A stretch of DNA of 64,000 bases from Fischerella thermalis PCC 7521 (lineage in GTDB: Bacteria > Cyanobacteriota > Cyanobacteriia > Cyanobacteriales > Nostocaceae): assembly GCF_000317225.1 (NCBI RefSeq), contig NZ_AJLL01000033.1:1-64000 (forward strand), in the 5' to 3' direction. A program made the position numbers and the translations under genes. Below, in pieces: positions 34,317 to 43,386 of the stretch; within the stretch, counting starts at the first letter, position 1; each line of letters starts with the position of its first letter. The notes under the pieces are model-generated. The model did not search any database. It was not told the DNA's origin and saw only the letters and a program-made list of their open reading frames with translations.

Positions 34317-34855
34317 AATAATTAGACTCCCTCTTTTTTATTAGTTTTATAGGAATATCTATACTCTACTTCCAGGATTTTTGATTTGCTTTTATCTTCA
34401 ACATATTGATATTTATGGCAATTTTACTTGATAAATGTTTGCAGAGGTTTAGCTTCAGGAATAGTGATACTGTCTAGTTTAAGTCTGACTGTAAATAACA
34501 GGCTTTTAGCATCTAGCTTATACCCTAAATTGGATTTTAGATGATGAAATATTTATTGGATAAGCAGTAGAGATATTGCAGTGCAACGTCTCTACAAAAT
34601 CGATGGGGTGCGATTTTATCCGCTATCATCCCAAAATTATGCAACGCCCAGGTTTCCATTTGTCGTAATCATTTTTCAATTGGATATTATTGAATATAAC
34701 TATTATAATAGTTTAATTTTTTACAAAAAAATATAATTATCCTTGTAAAAATACTATAAATAGGCTTTTATAAACGTTGTATTTCTAGACATTGACAATA
34801 TTTATAGTGAAAAATACCATAAAATAAGGAAGCATCCTTGGAGGGAGGCGATCGC
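34317..34855. other. AT-rich leader of the NAD gene cluster, with palindromes and a MITE end
   Basis: Contains a dispersed palindrome GTAGAGA...TCTCTAC (34567-34595), one terminal repeat of the miniature element (CATCCCAAAATTATGCAACGCC in two parts, 34628-34648) whose partner end is not found, and a perfect 16-bp palindrome (34698-34713). The 140 bp before pncB are very AT-rich and probably carry its promoter. Confidence 0.6.
34698..34713. promoter_or_regulatory. Perfect 16-bp palindrome, candidate NrtR operator
   Basis: AACTATTATAATAGTT is an exact palindrome about 140 bp upstream of pncB. NrtR-type regulators bind palindromes upstream of NAD biosynthesis genes, and an NrtR-like gene is part of this cluster. 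Assignment is by position and symmetry only. Confidence 0.4.
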
Positions 34856-36235
34856 ATGACGTATCACCCAGGAATATTGAACCAGGAATTAATTCCGCGT
34901 GCAGAAGATTACAGCCTACTGACAGACCTTTACCAGTTGACGATGGCAGCTTGTTACACTGGTGAAGGTATAGAACAACGAACAGCCAGCTTTGAGTTAT
35001 TTGTCAGAAAATTACCAGAAGGTTTCGGCTATTTGATTGCAATGGGGCTAGCCCAAGCGCTGGAATATTTAGAAAAATTTCGCTTTACTCCTGCCCATAT
35101 AGAAGCTTTGCAATCCACAGGAATTTTTGCTCATGTACCAAAACAGTTTTGGTCACTGCTAGAATCAGGAAATTTTAGCGGGGATGTATGGGCTGTACCA
35201 GAAGGAACAGCAGTGTTTGCTAATCAACCACTGTTGCGGGTAGAAGCACCATTGTGGCAAGCGCAACTGGTAGAAACTTATTTACTTAATACCCTCAATT
35301 ACCAGACATTGATTGCAACACGCGCTGCCAGAATGCGTGATGTAGCCGGTGAAAAAGCAAATCTGCTGGAATTTGGTACTAGAAGGGCATTTAGTCCCCA
35401 AGCTTCGCTGTGGGCAGCACGGGCAGCGTTAGCGGCTGGATTTGATGCCACATCAAACGTCTTAGCAGCGCTACAACTAGGTGAGAAACCAAGTGGTACA
35501 ATGGCACACGCTTTGGTGATGGCACTAACAGCAACTGAAGGTAGCGAAGATCAAGCTTTTGCTGCATTTCAACAGTATTTCCCAAATGCAACCTTGTTAA
35601 TTGATACTTACGATACCATTGCTGCTGCCGAGCGATTAGCTCTTAAAGTCAACTCTGGAAAAATGAAATTGAGAGGGGTGAGGTTAGACTCTGGTGATTT
35701 GGTCACATTATCAAAAAAAGTGCGATCGCTTCTACCAGATGTATCAATAGTTGCTAGTGGAGACTTAGATGAGCAAGAAATTCTTTCCTTAAAAAATGCA
35801 GGTGCTGAGATTGATAGTTATGGTGTAGGAACCCAACTAGTAACAGGAAAACCTGTAAATGGAGTCTATAAATTGGTAGAAATTGATAGCATTCCGGTAA
35901 TGAAAGAATCGAGTGGTAAGATGACTTATCCGGGACGCAAACAAGTTTTCCGTTCCTTTGTAGAAGGAAAATTGAAAACAGATTGTTTGGGATTAGCAGA
36001 TGAAAATCATTTGGAAGGATTACCTTTATTGCAACTATTTATGCACAAAGGTAAACAGATACAACCACCAGAAACATTAGCAACCATTCGTCAGCGTACT
36101 ACCGCTTCTGTAGCGAGTTTACCCCAACAAACTCGACAATTAGAAAATCCTATACCAGTCACAATGATAATCTCTGATAAATTACATAAATTAACCGAGG
36201 AAACCAAGAAAAAACCAGCATTAGTTAGTAGTTAG
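34856..36235 (+). CDS. pncB: Nicotinate phosphoribosyltransferase
   Basis: Makes nicotinate mononucleotide from nicotinate and PRPP, the first step of NAD salvage. 459 residues from ATG at 34856, which has an excellent GGAGGGAGG ribosome-binding site; a TTG six codons upstream would include that site and is rejected. Family marks: LLTDLYQLTMAACYTGEGIEQRTASFELFVRKLPEGFGYL at the N-terminus, LEFGTRRAFSPQAS, PSGTMAHALVMAL with the probable catalytic His, and RLDSGDLVTLSKKVR in the phosphate-binding part. First of four genes for NAD formation on the same strand. Confidence 0.93.
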   Translation: MTYHPGILNQELIPRAEDYSLLTDLYQLTMAACYTGEGIEQRTASFELFVRKLPEGFGYLIAMGLAQALEYLEKFRFTPAHIEALQSTGIFAHVPKQFWSLLESGNFSGDVWAVPEGTAVFANQPLLRVEAPLWQAQLVETYLLNTLNYQTLIATRAARMRDVAGEKANLLEFGTRRAFSPQASLWAARAALAAGFDATSNVLAALQLGEKPSGTMAHALVMALTATEGSEDQAFAAFQQYFPNATLLIDTYDTIAAAERLALKVNSGKMKLRGVRLDSGDLVTLSKKVRSLLPDVSIVASGDLDEQEILSLKNAGAEIDSYGVGTQLVTGKPVNGVYKLVEIDSIPVMKESSGKMTYPGRKQVFRSFVEGKLKTDCLGLADENHLEGLPLLQLFMHKGKQIQPPETLATIRQRTTASVASLPQQTRQLENPIPVTMIISDKLHKLTEETKKKPALVSS

Positions 36236-36273
36236 CAACCAATTGCCAATCACCAATTACCAATTACCAAAAA

Positions 36274-36873
36274 ATGAAAATTGCCTTATTTGGAACTAGT
36301 GCCGATCCACCAACTGCTGGACATCAAGCGATTATCAAATGGTTGTCACAAAATTATGATCGTGTAGTTATTTGGGCAGCAGATAATCCCTTTAAATCCC
36401 ATCAAACACCTTTGCAGCATAGGGTAGCAATGTTACATCTACTCATAGATGAGATACATGCGCCACAGCATAATATCAGTTTGGAACAAGAACTCAGTAG
36501 TTTCAGAACCCTGGAAACTCTGGATAAAGCCAAGCAACGTTGGGGAACAGAAACAGAGTTTACTTTAGTTATAGGTTCAGATTTACTCCCTCAACTACCA
36601 CACTGGTATCGGATAGAAGATTTACTACATCAAGTCCAACTTTTGGTTGTCCCACGACCGGGATATGTAATAGATCAATCTACTTTGCAAACAGTGGAAA
36701 ATCTAGGAGCAAAAATAGCGATCGCCCAGTTACATGCTCCAGATGTATCCTCTACAGCTTATCGTAACAGTGGAGACCCCGAAGCTCTCACGCCCCCTGT
36801 AATTGACTACATTCATCAACAGCATTTGTACAAATGCCAGGACGCATCCAAAAAAAGCTTGCAGATACGCTAA
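36274..36873 (+). CDS. nadD: Nicotinate-nucleotide adenylyltransferase
   Basis: Adenylates nicotinate mononucleotide to deamido-NAD. 199 residues; nucleotidyltransferase motif GTSADPPTAGH at residues 7-17 (variant of GxFDPxHxGH) and the second signature SSTAYRNSG near the C-terminus (variant of ISSTxIR). WAADNPFKSH and LVIGSDLLPQLPHW match substrate-binding parts of the family. It starts 38 bp after pncB, across a short STRR block (CCAATTGCCAATCACCAATT), and overlaps the following regulator gene by 40 bp, which points to translational coupling. Confidence 0.88.
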   Translation: MKIALFGTSADPPTAGHQAIIKWLSQNYDRVVIWAADNPFKSHQTPLQHRVAMLHLLIDEIHAPQHNISLEQELSSFRTLETLDKAKQRWGTETEFTLVIGSDLLPQLPHWYRIEDLLHQVQLLVVPRPGYVIDQSTLQTVENLGAKIAIAQLHAPDVSSTAYRNSGDPEALTPPVIDYIHQQHLYKCQDASKKSLQIR

Positions 36874-37580
36874 ACCAACAACCTTTGGCTGATTTCAAAG
36901 TCGGTGTTGACAATGTAATTTTTTCAGTAGATACTGCCCAAAACCGACTGCTAGTACTATTAGTAATGCGACAACAAGAACCCTTTTTAAATTATTGGGG
37001 TCTTCCGGGTACTTTAGTACGTCGAGGTGAATCGTTAGAAGACGCCGCTTACCGCATTCTGGCAGAGAAAATCAAAGTCAAAAATCTTTATTTAGAGCAA
37101 TTGTATACTTTTGGCGGCCCCAGTCGCGACCCAAGAGAAGCAAGCGATAGTTATGGGGTGCGTTATCTCAGTGTCAGTTACTTTGCCTTAGTGCGATTTG
37201 AAGAAGCCGAATTAATTGCTGACAAAGTTGCTGGTATAGCTTGGTATCCAGTCAAACGAGTGCCCCAGCTAGCCTTCGACCATAATGAAATTTTGGCATA
37301 CGGACACAGACGTTTAAAAAACAAATTAGAGTATAGCCCGGTAGCTTTTGAAGTTTTGCCAGAAACGTTTACTTTGAATGATTTATATCAGTTGTACACT
37401 ACTGTTTTAGGAGAAAATTTTTCTGATTATTCTAATTTTCGGGCGCGTCTACTCAAGTTAGGTTTTTTATACGATACGGGTATTAAAGTATCACGGGGTG
37501 CAGGACGTCCAGCTAGTTTATATCGATTTGATGCAGAAGCATTTGCCCCTTTTAAAGATAAGCCTTTAGTGTTTATTTAA
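36834..37580 (+). CDS. nrtR: NrtR-like Nudix-related transcriptional regulator
   Basis: 248 residues: an N-terminal Nudix domain (about 20-150) and a C-terminal winged-helix domain (about 160-240; FSDYSNFRARLLKLGFLYDTGIKVSRGAGRPASLYRF). The Nudix box GTLVRRGESLEDAAYRILAEKIKV keeps the frame of GX5EX7REUXEEXGU but two key acidic positions are replaced (RILAEK instead of REUXEE), so hydrolysis is unlikely. This suits NrtR, which represses NAD biosynthesis genes and senses ADP-ribose or related nucleotides. Position between nadD and nadE supports the role. The ATG lies inside nadD. Confidence 0.85.
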   Translation: MPGRIQKKLADTLNQQPLADFKVGVDNVIFSVDTAQNRLLVLLVMRQQEPFLNYWGLPGTLVRRGESLEDAAYRILAEKIKVKNLYLEQLYTFGGPSRDPREASDSYGVRYLSVSYFALVRFEEAELIADKVAGIAWYPVKRVPQLAFDHNEILAYGHRRLKNKLEYSPVAFEVLPETFTLNDLYQLYTTVLGENFSDYSNFRARLLKLGFLYDTGIKVSRGAGRPASLYRFDAEAFAPFKDKPLVFI

Positions 37581-37636
37581 TTGCAGAAGGCAGGAGGCAG
37601 GAGGTTTCATTCTTGACTTCTAAACTCATGACTATT

Positions 37637-37666
37637 GTACAGACGCGAGGAACATCGCGTCTCTAC
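37637..37666. repeat. Dispersed palindrome between nrtR and nadE
   Basis: GTACAGACGCGA and TCGCGTCTCTAC are complementary except for one pair, around a 6-nt loop. It belongs to the same GTAGAGA...TCTCTAC family as 34567-34595 and 47285-47312. It could terminate or stabilise the upstream transcript. Confidence 0.65.
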
Positions 37667-37698
37667 TAATAATTAATGACAAATGACTATTGACTATC

Positions 37699-39447
37699 AT
37701 GAAAATCGCGATCGCTCAACTTAATCCTATCATTGGTGATTTACCAAAAAATGCTCAAAAAATCCTTGAAGCTGCACAACAAGCAGTAGCAAAAGGTGCG
37801 CGTTTATTGCTGACACCAGAATTGTCCTTATGTGGCTATCCTCCCCGGGATTTATTATTAAATCCTAGTTTTATTGAGGCAATGGGTATTACTTTGCAAC
37901 AATTAGCTAGAGACTTACCACCTAAGTTAGCAGTATTAGTCGGAACTGTAGACAAAAATTTTCAAGCCAAAACCACTGGCGGCAAAACTTTATTCAATAG
38001 CATCGCTTGGTTAGAAGCGGGTAAAGTAAAACAAATTTTTCACAAACGGCTTTTACCTACCTATGATGTCTTTGACGAACACCGCTATTTTGAACCAGGT
38101 TTGCAAGCTAATTATTTCACCTTGGATGACATTAATATTGGCGTCACTGTTTGCGAAGATTTGTGGAACGATGAAGAATTTTGGGGCAAACGTAGTTACA
38201 CTGTTAACCCAATTGCTGACTTAGCAATTTTGGGTGTGGATTTAATTGTGAATTTGTCCGCTTCACCTTACACCCTCAGCAAGGAACGGTTCCGGGAAGC
38301 AATGCTAAGTCACAGTGCAGTACGTTTTCGCCAACCGATTATTTATGCTAATCAAGTGGGCGGCAACGATGATTTAATTTTTGATGGCAGAAGTTTTGCT
38401 TTAAACCGCCAGGGTGAAGTTATTTGTCGGGCCCGTGGGTTTGTCACTGATTTATTAATCATTGAATTTGATCAAGAAGCACGGGATTTCAAGTTGGGCT
38501 TTATTGCACCTAACTATGACTGCGAAGAAGAAGAAATTTGGCAAGCTTTAGTTTTAGGACTAAAGGACTATACCCGTAAATGTGGCTTTAGTCAAGTAGT
38601 TTTGGGTTTGAGTGGTGGGATTGATTCTTCTCTTGTGGCTGCGATCGCCACATCTGCCCTTGGTAAAGAAAATGTCCTCGGTGTTCTCATGCCTTCTCCC
38701 CACAGTTCTGACCATTCCATCACTGATGCCTTGGCATTGGCAGCAAATCTTGGTATCAAAACTCATATCTTACCCATCGGGGATTTAATGCAAGCATATG
38801 ACAAAACCTTTGCAGATTTGTTTGCTGGGACTGAATTTGGACTAGCAGAAGAAAATATTCAATCCCGAATTCGGGGTAACTTATTGATGGCTATATCCAA
38901 TAAATTTGGTCATCTTCTCCTCTCAACGGGCAATAAATCAGAAATGGCTGTCGGCTACTGTACTCTCTACGGTGATATGAATGGTGGTTTAGCAGTCATA
39001 GCTGATGTCCCCAAAACCCGCGTTTATGCACTATGTCGCTGGTTAAACCGCAACGGCGAAATTATTCCCCACAACGTCCTTACCAAAGCCCCCAGCGCCG
39101 AACTTAAACCGGGTCAAGTTGACCAGGATTCTCTACCCCCCTACGATATTCTCGACGACATTTTGCAACGCCTGATTCAAGATCACCAATCACCCGCCCA
39201 GATTGTCAGTGCTGGACACGATCCAGCCGTTGTTGAAAAAGTCATGAAAATGGTAGCTAGGGCAGAATTCAAGCGGCGACAAGCACCGCCGGGATTAAAA
39301 ATTACAGATCGCGCTTTTGGTACTGGATGGCGAATGCCCATAGCTAGTAATTGGCTGGCTGTTAAAAATACTTATCAGACGAGAAGTGTACCTACACCTT
39401 CCTTGACACTTTGGAACGGGCAAAATACTCATCCCAGAATGAAATAA
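37699..39447 (+). CDS. nadE: Glutamine-dependent NAD+ synthetase
   Basis: Amidates deamido-NAD to NAD using glutamine. 582 residues, two-domain form: an N-terminal nitrilase-type glutaminase (MKIAIAQLNPIIGDL; Glu in LLTPELSLCGYPP, Lys in KRLLPTYDVFDEHRYF, Cys in VTVCEDLWND) and a C-terminal NAD synthase with the ATP-binding P-loop VLGLSGGIDSSLVAAIA. Ends with a C-terminus typical of the family (FKRRQAPPGLKITDRAFGTGWRMPI). ATG at 37699 gives the expected start; the TTG three codons earlier is rejected. Final step of the pathway encoded by this cluster. Confidence 0.95.
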   Translation: MKIAIAQLNPIIGDLPKNAQKILEAAQQAVAKGARLLLTPELSLCGYPPRDLLLNPSFIEAMGITLQQLARDLPPKLAVLVGTVDKNFQAKTTGGKTLFNSIAWLEAGKVKQIFHKRLLPTYDVFDEHRYFEPGLQANYFTLDDINIGVTVCEDLWNDEEFWGKRSYTVNPIADLAILGVDLIVNLSASPYTLSKERFREAMLSHSAVRFRQPIIYANQVGGNDDLIFDGRSFALNRQGEVICRARGFVTDLLIIEFDQEARDFKLGFIAPNYDCEEEEIWQALVLGLKDYTRKCGFSQVVLGLSGGIDSSLVAAIATSALGKENVLGVLMPSPHSSDHSITDALALAANLGIKTHILPIGDLMQAYDKTFADLFAGTEFGLAEENIQSRIRGNLLMAISNKFGHLLLSTGNKSEMAVGYCTLYGDMNGGLAVIADVPKTRVYALCRWLNRNGEIIPHNVLTKAPSAELKPGQVDQDSLPPYDILDDILQRLIQDHQSPAQIVSAGHDPAVVEKVMKMVARAEFKRRQAPPGLKITDRAFGTGWRMPIASNWLAVKNTYQTRSVPTPSLTLWNGQNTHPRMK

Positions 39448-39804
39448 GGAAAGGGAAAGGCACAAAAAGAGGGCAGATGGGATGGAATTTACCACATTTC
39501 CAATCTTGCGTGTCACGGTAGGGTGGGGTTTGAATCTCCATCCGAAGAAAGCCTTCTGCCATCTATCTGCCTCTGTGAAGCTCAGATCCCAGGAAGTTCT
39601 GCCTTCTTCAAGCCAATTGAGAAACTCGCCAACCTCACCAAATGAAGAGCGATCGCTAGCAAGACTAAGGCGGAAACAGCAAAAGGTAATGAGCAATAGA
39701 GAAAATGCTTAGACCAGATTTTGTAAGGTGGGCATTGCTGACCCTACAATTATGAATAGTGTTAATAAAACTTTACGCGCTCTCAGCAACACCCCAAGTT
39801 AGCC
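39448..39804. other. Spacer without recognisable gene
   Basis: A 357-bp spacer. Overlapping frames on both strands (39482-39712 plus; 39295-39696 minus) have no protein-family character and no ribosome-binding sites. One HIP1 site is present. Confidence 0.5.
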
Positions 39805-40656
39805 ATGACCGTTGCCGTTTCTCTCGAAAACGTCTACAAAATTTACAATCAAGTCCCCGTAGTCGATAATCTTTCTTTTGACATTGCTGCTGGAGAAATG
39901 TTTGGGTTACTTGGCCCAAATGGCGCTGGTAAATCCACCACAATTCGGATGTTGACCACCCTCACCAAACCTACACAAGGAAACGTTGAGGTGTGTGGCT
40001 ATGATGTCATACGCCAAAGAATGCAGGTAAAGCAATGTATAGGTGTAGTGTTACAGCAAATCAGTGTAGATGGTGATTTAACTGTCTGGGAAAACATGGA
40101 ACTACATGGTAGGCTACATCACATTCCTAATCCACAGCGCCAACGTCTGATTAACCAATGGCTGGATTACGTGGAACTTACCACAAAACGTAATGATCTA
40201 GTAAAAACTTTGTCTGGAGGGATGAAGCGGCGATTACAAATTGCTAGGGCTTTGTTACATCAACCCCAAATTCTATTTTTAGATGAACCAACAGTAGGAC
40301 TAGATCCCCAAACCAGGCGGCGTCTTTGGGAAATTATCAAAGATTTAAATAAGCAGGGTATGACTATGCTGCTAACAACCCATTATATGGAAGAGGTGGA
40401 ATATTTATGCGATCGCATCGGCATTATGGATAATGGTAAGTTAATTTCTTTAGGAACTTTACAACAATTGCGCTCCACTCATGGTGAAGGCTTGGTCATC
40501 AAACAAGTAGGAGATCGTTGGGAATATCTGTTTTTCCCCACCTTGAGTGAAGCAAACAATTATTTAGAAAATCTACAAGACAAGACAGGGATAATGGTAC
40601 GTCCCTCTAACTTGGAAGATATTTTTGTAGAACTAACTGGACGTCAGTTAGATTAA
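39805..40656 (+). CDS. ABC transporter ATPase, DrrA-like
   Basis: A 283-residue ATPase of the ABC-2 (DrrA/CcmA) group. Walker A GLLGPNGAGKSTTIRML, signature TLSGGMKRRLQIARALL, Walker B ILFLDEPTVGLDPQ and the H-loop TTHYMEE are all intact. The C-terminal ~60 residues (VIKQVGDRWEYLFFPTLSEANNYLENL ... NLEDIFVELTGRQL) match the extension usual in this group. No permease gene is adjacent: the next gene is convergent, with stops only 2 bp apart. Its partner must be elsewhere, so the substrate is unknown. Confidence 0.9.
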   Translation: MTVAVSLENVYKIYNQVPVVDNLSFDIAAGEMFGLLGPNGAGKSTTIRMLTTLTKPTQGNVEVCGYDVIRQRMQVKQCIGVVLQQISVDGDLTVWENMELHGRLHHIPNPQRQRLINQWLDYVELTTKRNDLVKTLSGGMKRRLQIARALLHQPQILFLDEPTVGLDPQTRRRLWEIIKDLNKQGMTMLLTTHYMEEVEYLCDRIGIMDNGKLISLGTLQQLRSTHGEGLVIKQVGDRWEYLFFPTLSEANNYLENLQDKTGIMVRPSNLEDIFVELTGRQLD

Positions 40657-40658
40657 TT

Positions 40659-41369
40659 TCACATCCCTAATTCCCGTAAGGTAGCTTCCATTCTCGTCAC
40701 ACTGTCAAACTTACCCTGTTGTTCATATAAATCACGGGCTTTTTTCAAAACAGCGATCGCTTCTTTGGATTTACCTTGTTTTTTTAAGATTGTTCCCCGT
40801 AACTCATAAACTTGGGGATTTCGGGGAGCAAGTTGCACAGCTTCCTCATAGGCCCATTGAGCACTAGTGTATTCTCCTAACCGCACTAGAATAGTACCTA
40901 AACCTATATAGGCATTGATGTTCCCACGGTTTAACTGTATCGCTTTGCGATAGGCTTCTTTTGCTGCATTGTTATTACCTAAATTACCACTGATATAACC
41001 CAAAGCATATTGATAATCACTATTATTAGGGTTAAGAGCCACAGCCCGACGGTAAGCAGTTAAAGCTGCGGAAAAATTTCCTTGTAAAGCATACAAATAA
41101 CCAATGCCAGAATAGATTGAAGCATTTTTTGGCTCTAGGTTTGCTGCTTGTTGGTAGACAGCGATCGCACCACCATAATCACCTGTCTCTACTAATCTAC
41201 GTCCTTGTTCCAATAGTTCTTTAACTTCTTGAGTACTTTGACGCTGTACTACTAATACCTGAGCCTGAGTCACTGAAGCCATTGTTGTCACAATGCTTCC
41301 CATTAACAGAACACTAAATAAAAATGAAGTTCCTTTGTACACAGCCAACAACCTGAAAGTTTGTGCCAA
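40659..41369 (-). CDS. TPR repeat protein, exported
   Basis: A 236-residue protein with a signal peptide or N-terminal anchor (FLFSVLLMGSIVTTMASVTQAQ) and about five consecutive tetratricopeptide repeats (GDYGGAIAVYQQAANLEPKN, GNFSAALTAYRRAVALNPNN, GNNNAAKEAYRKAIQLNRGN, GEYTSAQWAYEEAVQLAPRN, GKSKEAIAVLKKARDLYEQQ). TPR domains mediate protein contacts; the partner is not evident. It is convergent with the lone ABC ATPase and probably periplasmic. An overlapping upstream frame (41303-41506) is not credible. Confidence 0.85.
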   Translation of the reverse strand: MAQTFRLLAVYKGTSFLFSVLLMGSIVTTMASVTQAQVLVVQRQSTQEVKELLEQGRRLVETGDYGGAIAVYQQAANLEPKNASIYSGIGYLYALQGNFSAALTAYRRAVALNPNNSDYQYALGYISGNLGNNNAAKEAYRKAIQLNRGNINAYIGLGTILVRLGEYTSAQWAYEEAVQLAPRNPQVYELRGTILKKQGKSKEAIAVLKKARDLYEQQGKFDSVTRMEATLRELGM

Positions 41370-41727
41370 TTGAACAGATTTTCTCTGATTGCTTGTCCAT
41401 TAAAACAAAAATATTCTATTTTGCAAACTCCATATGCATCTTTTTTACCAAAAATTTCAAAGCTCTCTCGTTTTTTGCCTTCTGGTTTATAGCTCATTTC
41501 CAGCATCTTCTTTGATGATTAAAAAATTTACCAGTGAGAGACAGGTAATCATAGTAATACTTTGATTACTGGTTATAAATAATACAAAATTTTCAATTTC
41601 AACTCAAAATTCTAACTATTGACCCATGACGGGCTAAACCCACAAAGCAGATAATAGGGTGTTCTGGCAAAAAAATAAAGATTTAAAGGGTGAACAAAAA
41701 TCTTCTTTTTTTAGTCTTTCTTATTTA
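41370..41727. other. AT-rich spacer, no gene seen
   Basis: Probably carries the promoter of the TPR gene on the minus strand. No repeat or RNA gene is evident before the miniature element at 41728. Confidence 0.45.
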
Positions 41728-41842
41728 GGTGTTGCAGAGAAAGTAGGATGTTTTTGAATTGTTGTAAACGAAAAAATCTAACTTCTTCGCGCACTTCGCG
41801 TCTAACGCGGTTCAAGAATCCATCCCGATTTTATGCAACGCC
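41728..41842. mobile_element. Second copy of the miniature inverted-repeat element
   Basis: A 115-bp element with ends GGTGTTGCAGAGAAAG...GGATG and CATCCCGATTTTATGCAACGCC (the last in two parts), the same two end types as the element at 30646-30770 but in opposite orientation. It is flanked directly by CTTATTTA on both sides (41720-41727 and 41843-41850), an 8-bp target duplication. The interior differs from the first copy (CTTCTTCGCGCACTTCGCG), so only the termini are shared. No transposase. Confidence 0.8.
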
Positions 41843-42009
41843 CTTATTTAAATTGTTCTGACTTTTGCAATCAATCTAATAAAGATACGAATACCTAAAA
41901 TAGGATTTATATTTGATTATTGTGAAGCTAGGTACATTACCTGCTTACGCAAGAAAGTTCATTAATCAAATCAGATACTAATACATATTGATATTTGTGA
42001 GGTAGACTT

Positions 42010-42336
42010 ATGATTTTAACTACTACTGATGTGATCCAAGGAGCTGTTATCCAGTCATATTTGGGTATTGTGACAGCAGAAATTGTCTATGGTAGTAATT
42101 TTCTGCGAGACTTTTTTGCTGGTCTACGGGATATCATTGGCGGACGTACTGGTAGCTACGAGCGCTTATTTGAAGAAGGTCAACGGAAAGCACTAGCAGA
42201 GTTAGAACAACGAGCCTTGCGCTTAGGTGCAGATGCAGTAATTGGCATCGAAATTGATACAGGTACAATCAATGTTGACCAGTCGGGAGTATTACTATTA
42301 ATCACAGCTACAGGCACGGCTGTGAAAATGCGTTAA
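42010..42336 (+). CDS. YbjQ/UPF0145 family protein
   Basis: A 108-residue member of the YbjQ (DUF74) family, pentamer-forming proteins annotated as putative heavy-metal binding. The family pattern is complete: ILTTTDVIQGAVIQSYLGIVTAEIVYGSNFLRDFFAGLRDIIGGRTGSYE in the first half and RALRLGADAVIGIEIDTGTI in the second. A GAGGT ribosome-binding site precedes the ATG. The function is not established. A hairpin follows the gene. Confidence 0.9.
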   Translation: MILTTTDVIQGAVIQSYLGIVTAEIVYGSNFLRDFFAGLRDIIGGRTGSYERLFEEGQRKALAELEQRALRLGADAVIGIEIDTGTINVDQSGVLLLITATGTAVKMR

Positions 42337-42672
42337 GTAGGTGGCAAATATGCATGTAAAGAGCAAACAGCTCTTTGCCTGCTATTAGGCATAATTCATA
42401 ACAGCTACGTATTTGAATAACGTATATATTTATTAATATTTAAAAATTTATTTTTACAGATTTAGGAACTGAGGCTGGCTCATGTTGATACTTATTTTAA
42501 TAAAAATCTCACATAATAATATATATACCTGTGAAATAAACTTAATACCCAAGGTAGACATATTAACTCCTTCTATTGATAGATATTAAAAACAAGAGAT
42601 AGCAATTTAATTTGAAGATAACTATCAAAATAGCAGAAAAACCTTAAAATTTTATTCAGGAGAAATGAGTTT
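42337..42672 (+). terminator. Spacer with terminator-like hairpin after ybjQ
   Basis: AAAGAGC-aaaca-GCTCTTT (42358-42376) lies 22 bp after the ybjQ stop; only three Ts follow within the stem, so termination strength is uncertain. The remaining ~290 bp are AT-rich leader of the next gene without other visible features. Confidence 0.5.
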
Positions 42673-43302
42673 ATGTCCTATGTAAATCGTCCTACTGGTG
42701 AAGTTATTAATGAACCTGTTGCAGTTGCACCAGTAGTTGATTACCACGATCGCGTCCGTTGGGGACCGATTATTTCTGGTCTATTAGTGGCCATAGCAAC
42801 TCAGTTAATTTTAAGCGCTATAATTGCTGCCCTTGGAGCAGGTAGTATTGAAGCTTCTGGTAGACCAAGAACAATAACACCTAATGTTGCTGGTAATGTC
42901 GGTATTTGGTCAACTATAGCCTTATTAATATCCCTTTTCACGGGTGGTTGGGTGACAACCCGCGCTTGTGGTCCTATGAATCGTAATACAGCCCTTCTCA
43001 ACGGTGCAATTCTCTGGGCTACAACTTTAGCAGTTAGTTCTTGGTTACTAGCAAGCGGTGTAACTGGTGCTTTTGGTGTAGCAGCTTCTAATGCAGGAGA
43101 AGTAATTAATCAGTTGCAACAGCAAGGTGGTGTTAATGTACCACAAACCACTCCTACTGCCCAGCAAGCTCGTGAAATTGCAGCAAATTTACGCTCAGGG
43201 TTATGGTGGTTTGTATTCGGCTCTTTACTAGGTTTAATTGCTGCTATGATCGGAGCCGCTGTCGGCGCTCGTAGTCCTCGCACTCAAGCAAATTACACAT
43301 AA
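42673..43302 (+). CDS. Conserved membrane protein of unknown function
   Basis: A 209-residue protein with about four membrane segments (WGPIISGLLVAIATQLILSAIIAALGAG; GIWSTIALLISLFTGGWVTT; LLNGAILWATTLAVSSWLLAS; LWWFVFGSLLGLIAAMIGAAVGA). Gly/Ala-rich helices and a Gln-rich loop (QLQQQGGVNVPQTTPTAQQA) are notable. A good AGGAGA ribosome-binding site stands before the ATG. The architecture is seen in small stress-related membrane proteins, but I cannot assign a function. Confidence 0.75.
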   Translation: MSYVNRPTGEVINEPVAVAPVVDYHDRVRWGPIISGLLVAIATQLILSAIIAALGAGSIEASGRPRTITPNVAGNVGIWSTIALLISLFTGGWVTTRACGPMNRNTALLNGAILWATTLAVSSWLLASGVTGAFGVAASNAGEVINQLQQQGGVNVPQTTPTAQQAREIAANLRSGLWWFVFGSLLGLIAAMIGAAVGARSPRTQANYT

Positions 43303-43386
43303 AGTTAGTAATTAGTAGTTGATGGTTGGTAGTTAAGAGTTGTTAGTTGTTACACAGACAACTAACAGCAAACAACTATCAACCAT

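Noticed and set aside
39295-39712. Overlapping frames on both strands after nadE
   Set aside because: One runs into the nadE 3' end; neither has protein-family character.
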